A stretch of DNA of 64,000 bases, taken from JAICJC01 sp963757605 (GTDB lineage Bacteria > Actinomycetota > Thermoleophilia > Gaiellales > JAICJC01). Shown here piece by piece: positions 62,693-64,000 of the stretch. The translations under genes and the position numbers were made by a program. The stretch lies in contig CAVWSF010000003.1 of the NCBI GenBank assembly GCA_963757605.1, forward strand, positions 496,001 to 560,000, written 5' to 3'. The notes below the pieces were generated by a model that saw only the letters and a program-made list of their open reading frames with translations, ran no database searches and had not been told where the DNA came from. Position 1 is the first letter of the stretch. Each line of letters starts with the position of its first letter.

Positions 62693-62708
62693 GCCCCGCG
62701 CGCGGGGC
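62693..62708. repeat. GC palindrome between hydrolase and binding protein genes
   Basis: GCCCCGCGCGCGGGGC, a 16-base perfect palindrome starting two bases after the hydrolase stop and 19 bases before the binding protein start. It could slow ribosomes or RNase and set the ratio of binding protein to importer. Confidence 0.4.
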
Positions 62709-62726
62709 CCAATCCAAGGAGGAGAC

Positions 62727-64000
62727 GTGCACACACCGTTCGACGGGGAGCGGCGCGCCGCGGAGGAGCTGGCCTCGAGCTTCCTCGCAGGCGCGATCAG
62801 CCGCCGGCAGCTCTTCGCCCGGGCCGGCAAGCTGAGCGCGGGCGCGGTTGCGATGTCGGCGCTGGGCGGCGTCCTGGCCGCCTGCGGCGGCAAGGGCTCC
62901 GGCGGGACGACGACGGCCACCGGTGGCACCGCTCAGAAGGCGGGCGGCACGCTGAAGGCGGCCCTGACGGGCGAGCCCGACAGCCTGGACCCGAACGTCT
63001 CGCAGATCTACACCGGCGCCCAGGTCTACGACAACATCTTCAGCAAGCTGATCGACATCGGTTCCGACCAGCAGTTCTACGGCGTCCTGGCGACCAAGTG
63101 GACGCAGACGGACGACACCACCTGGACGTTCGACCTGGTCCCGAACGCCACGTTCCACAACGGCGAGAAGTTCACCGCAAACGACGTCAAGTACACCTTC
63201 GAGCGGCTGCTCGACCCGAAGACCGCAAGCGGCTACGCGCCGCTTTACACCGTGATCGACGCCGTCGAGGTTGCCAGCCCGACCCAGGCGATCTTCCACC
63301 TGAAGAGCCCGTTCGGCCCGTTCCTGACCAACCTCGCGAACAACGGCGAGATCGTGAACCAGAAGGCGATCGAGAGCGGCAAGGACCCGGCCCGGAACCC
63401 GGTCGGCACCGGGCCGTTCCAGTTCGTCGAGTGGGCCCAGGGCGACCACCTGACGCTGAAGGCCTTCCCCGGCTACTTCCAGAAGGATCGGCCGTTCCTG
63501 GACGGGATCGAGTTCCGGTTCCTGCCGGTCGACCAGGGCCGCGTCGACGCCCTGGCGTCGGGCGAGCTCGACTGGTCGGACGCGATCCCGCTGCAGCAGC
63601 TCGCCACGCTCAAGACCGACCCGCGCTTCCACTACGTGACCTCCGCGCTCGCCGGCATCCCCGACTACCTGGCGATGAACGTCTCGAAGCCGCCGTTCGA
63701 CAACAAGGCGCTGCGCCAGGCGGTGGCCTGGGCGCTCGACCGCGACGAGATCAGGAACGTCGCCTACTTCGGCGCCGGCGAGACCGGCTCGGAGGAGGTG
63801 CCGACCGGCTCGAAGTGGTACGACGGCCAGGATCCGTACGCGGACGGGCCCGATCTCGACAAGGCCAAGGCCAAGATGCAGGAGGCCGGGCTCGCGAACG
63901 GCATCACCGTCGAGTACCTCGGCCTGCCGCAGTACCCGGAGCTGCTCAAGACCGGCGAGGTCGTCCAGCAGCAGCTGAAGCAGATCGGCATCAACATGCA
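62727..64000 (+). CDS. Extracellular solute-binding protein (SBP family 5), Tat-type lipoprotein (C-terminus outside window)
   Basis: GTG 62,727 behind AAGGAGG gives RRAAEELASSFLAGAISRRQ, a twin-Arg signal and lipobox LAAC, so a Tat-exported lipoprotein. The core shows GEPDSLDPNVSQIYTGAQVY, FDLVPNATFHNGEKFTANDV, NPVGTGPFQFVEWAQGDHLT and LRQAVAWALDRDEIRNVAYF. An in-frame ATG at 62,691, overlapping the hydrolase stop, is an alternative start but lacks this ribosome site. At least 424 residues are in the window. It feeds the fourth importer. Confidence 0.92.
   Translation, partial: MHTPFDGERRAAEELASSFLAGAISRRQLFARAGKLSAGAVAMSALGGVLAACGGKGSGGTTTATGGTAQKAGGTLKAALTGEPDSLDPNVSQIYTGAQVYDNIFSKLIDIGSDQQFYGVLATKWTQTDDTTWTFDLVPNATFHNGEKFTANDVKYTFERLLDPKTASGYAPLYTVIDAVEVASPTQAIFHLKSPFGPFLTNLANNGEIVNQKAIESGKDPARNPVGTGPFQFVEWAQGDHLTLKAFPGYFQKDRPFLDGIEFRFLPVDQGRVDALASGELDWSDAIPLQQLATLKTDPRFHYVTSALAGIPDYLAMNVSKPPFDNKALRQAVAWALDRDEIRNVAYFGAGETGSEEVPTGSKWYDGQDPYADGPDLDKAKAKMQEAGLANGITVEYLGLPQYPELLKTGEVVQQQLKQIGINM

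Overview
The window is a GC-rich, gene-dense stretch of bacterial chromosome. It has many GTG starts, 4-base ATGA/GTGA overlaps between genes, lipoproteins, and one promoter that fits the actinobacterial SigR/SigH consensus. This fits an actinobacterium, perhaps a deep lineage such as Thermoleophilia. That placement is inferred from style and protein flavour; no rRNA or tRNA gene was seen.

Layout. (1) 1-5.2 kb, minus strand: a two-component system reading into an electron-transfer-type operon (two small membrane-anchored proteins, ApbE flavin transferase, haem-type membrane protein, FAD reductase cut by the window edge). (2) 5.5-17.7 kb: a catabolic island with a FadR-type regulator, a split dipeptide-type ABC importer, two tandem DUF4438-like proteins (one frameshifted), a 2-hydroxyacid dehydrogenase, an SDR and two Gfo/Idh/MocA dehydrogenases. 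(3) 17.8-23.7 kb: a novel two-part protein, an NDH-2/SQR-like flavoprotein, a zinc ribbon, an APC permease, a double universal stress protein and a principal-type sigma factor. (4) 23.9-29.8 kb: a second complete importer. (5) 29.8-33.4 kb: an unknown lipoprotein, then DUF47, Pit and PPK2 (phosphate uptake and polyphosphate). (6) 33.4-44.7 kb: a peroxiredoxin with in-frame UGA at its catalytic position, a third importer, a divergent MocR-EEP fusion, a PHP protein and an ABC-2 exporter. (7) 44.8-47.5 kb: small proteins, a MetE-like methyltransferase and MarR. (8) 47.5-55.5 kb: an aldehyde dehydrogenase-pcaIJHGBDC-pobA operon that would take aromatic aldehydes or 4-hydroxybenzoate to beta-ketoadipyl-CoA; its last three genes carry many frameshifts. 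(9) 55.6-64 kb: an NlpC/P60 protein, then an M20 peptidase, FadR regulator, fourth importer and alpha/beta hydrolase, running off the right edge.

The dominant theme is scavenging of small organic molecules: four complete dipeptide/oligopeptide-class importers, each next to its own regulators or enzymes. The most unusual items are the probable selenocysteine peroxiredoxin (33,362-33,829) with a fitting bacterial SECIS hairpin; a three-copy intergenic element of about 100 nt with two hairpins and an AAGGAGG core; and a MocR-like regulator that has lost its PLP lysine and is fused to a degenerate endonuclease/exonuclease/phosphatase domain.
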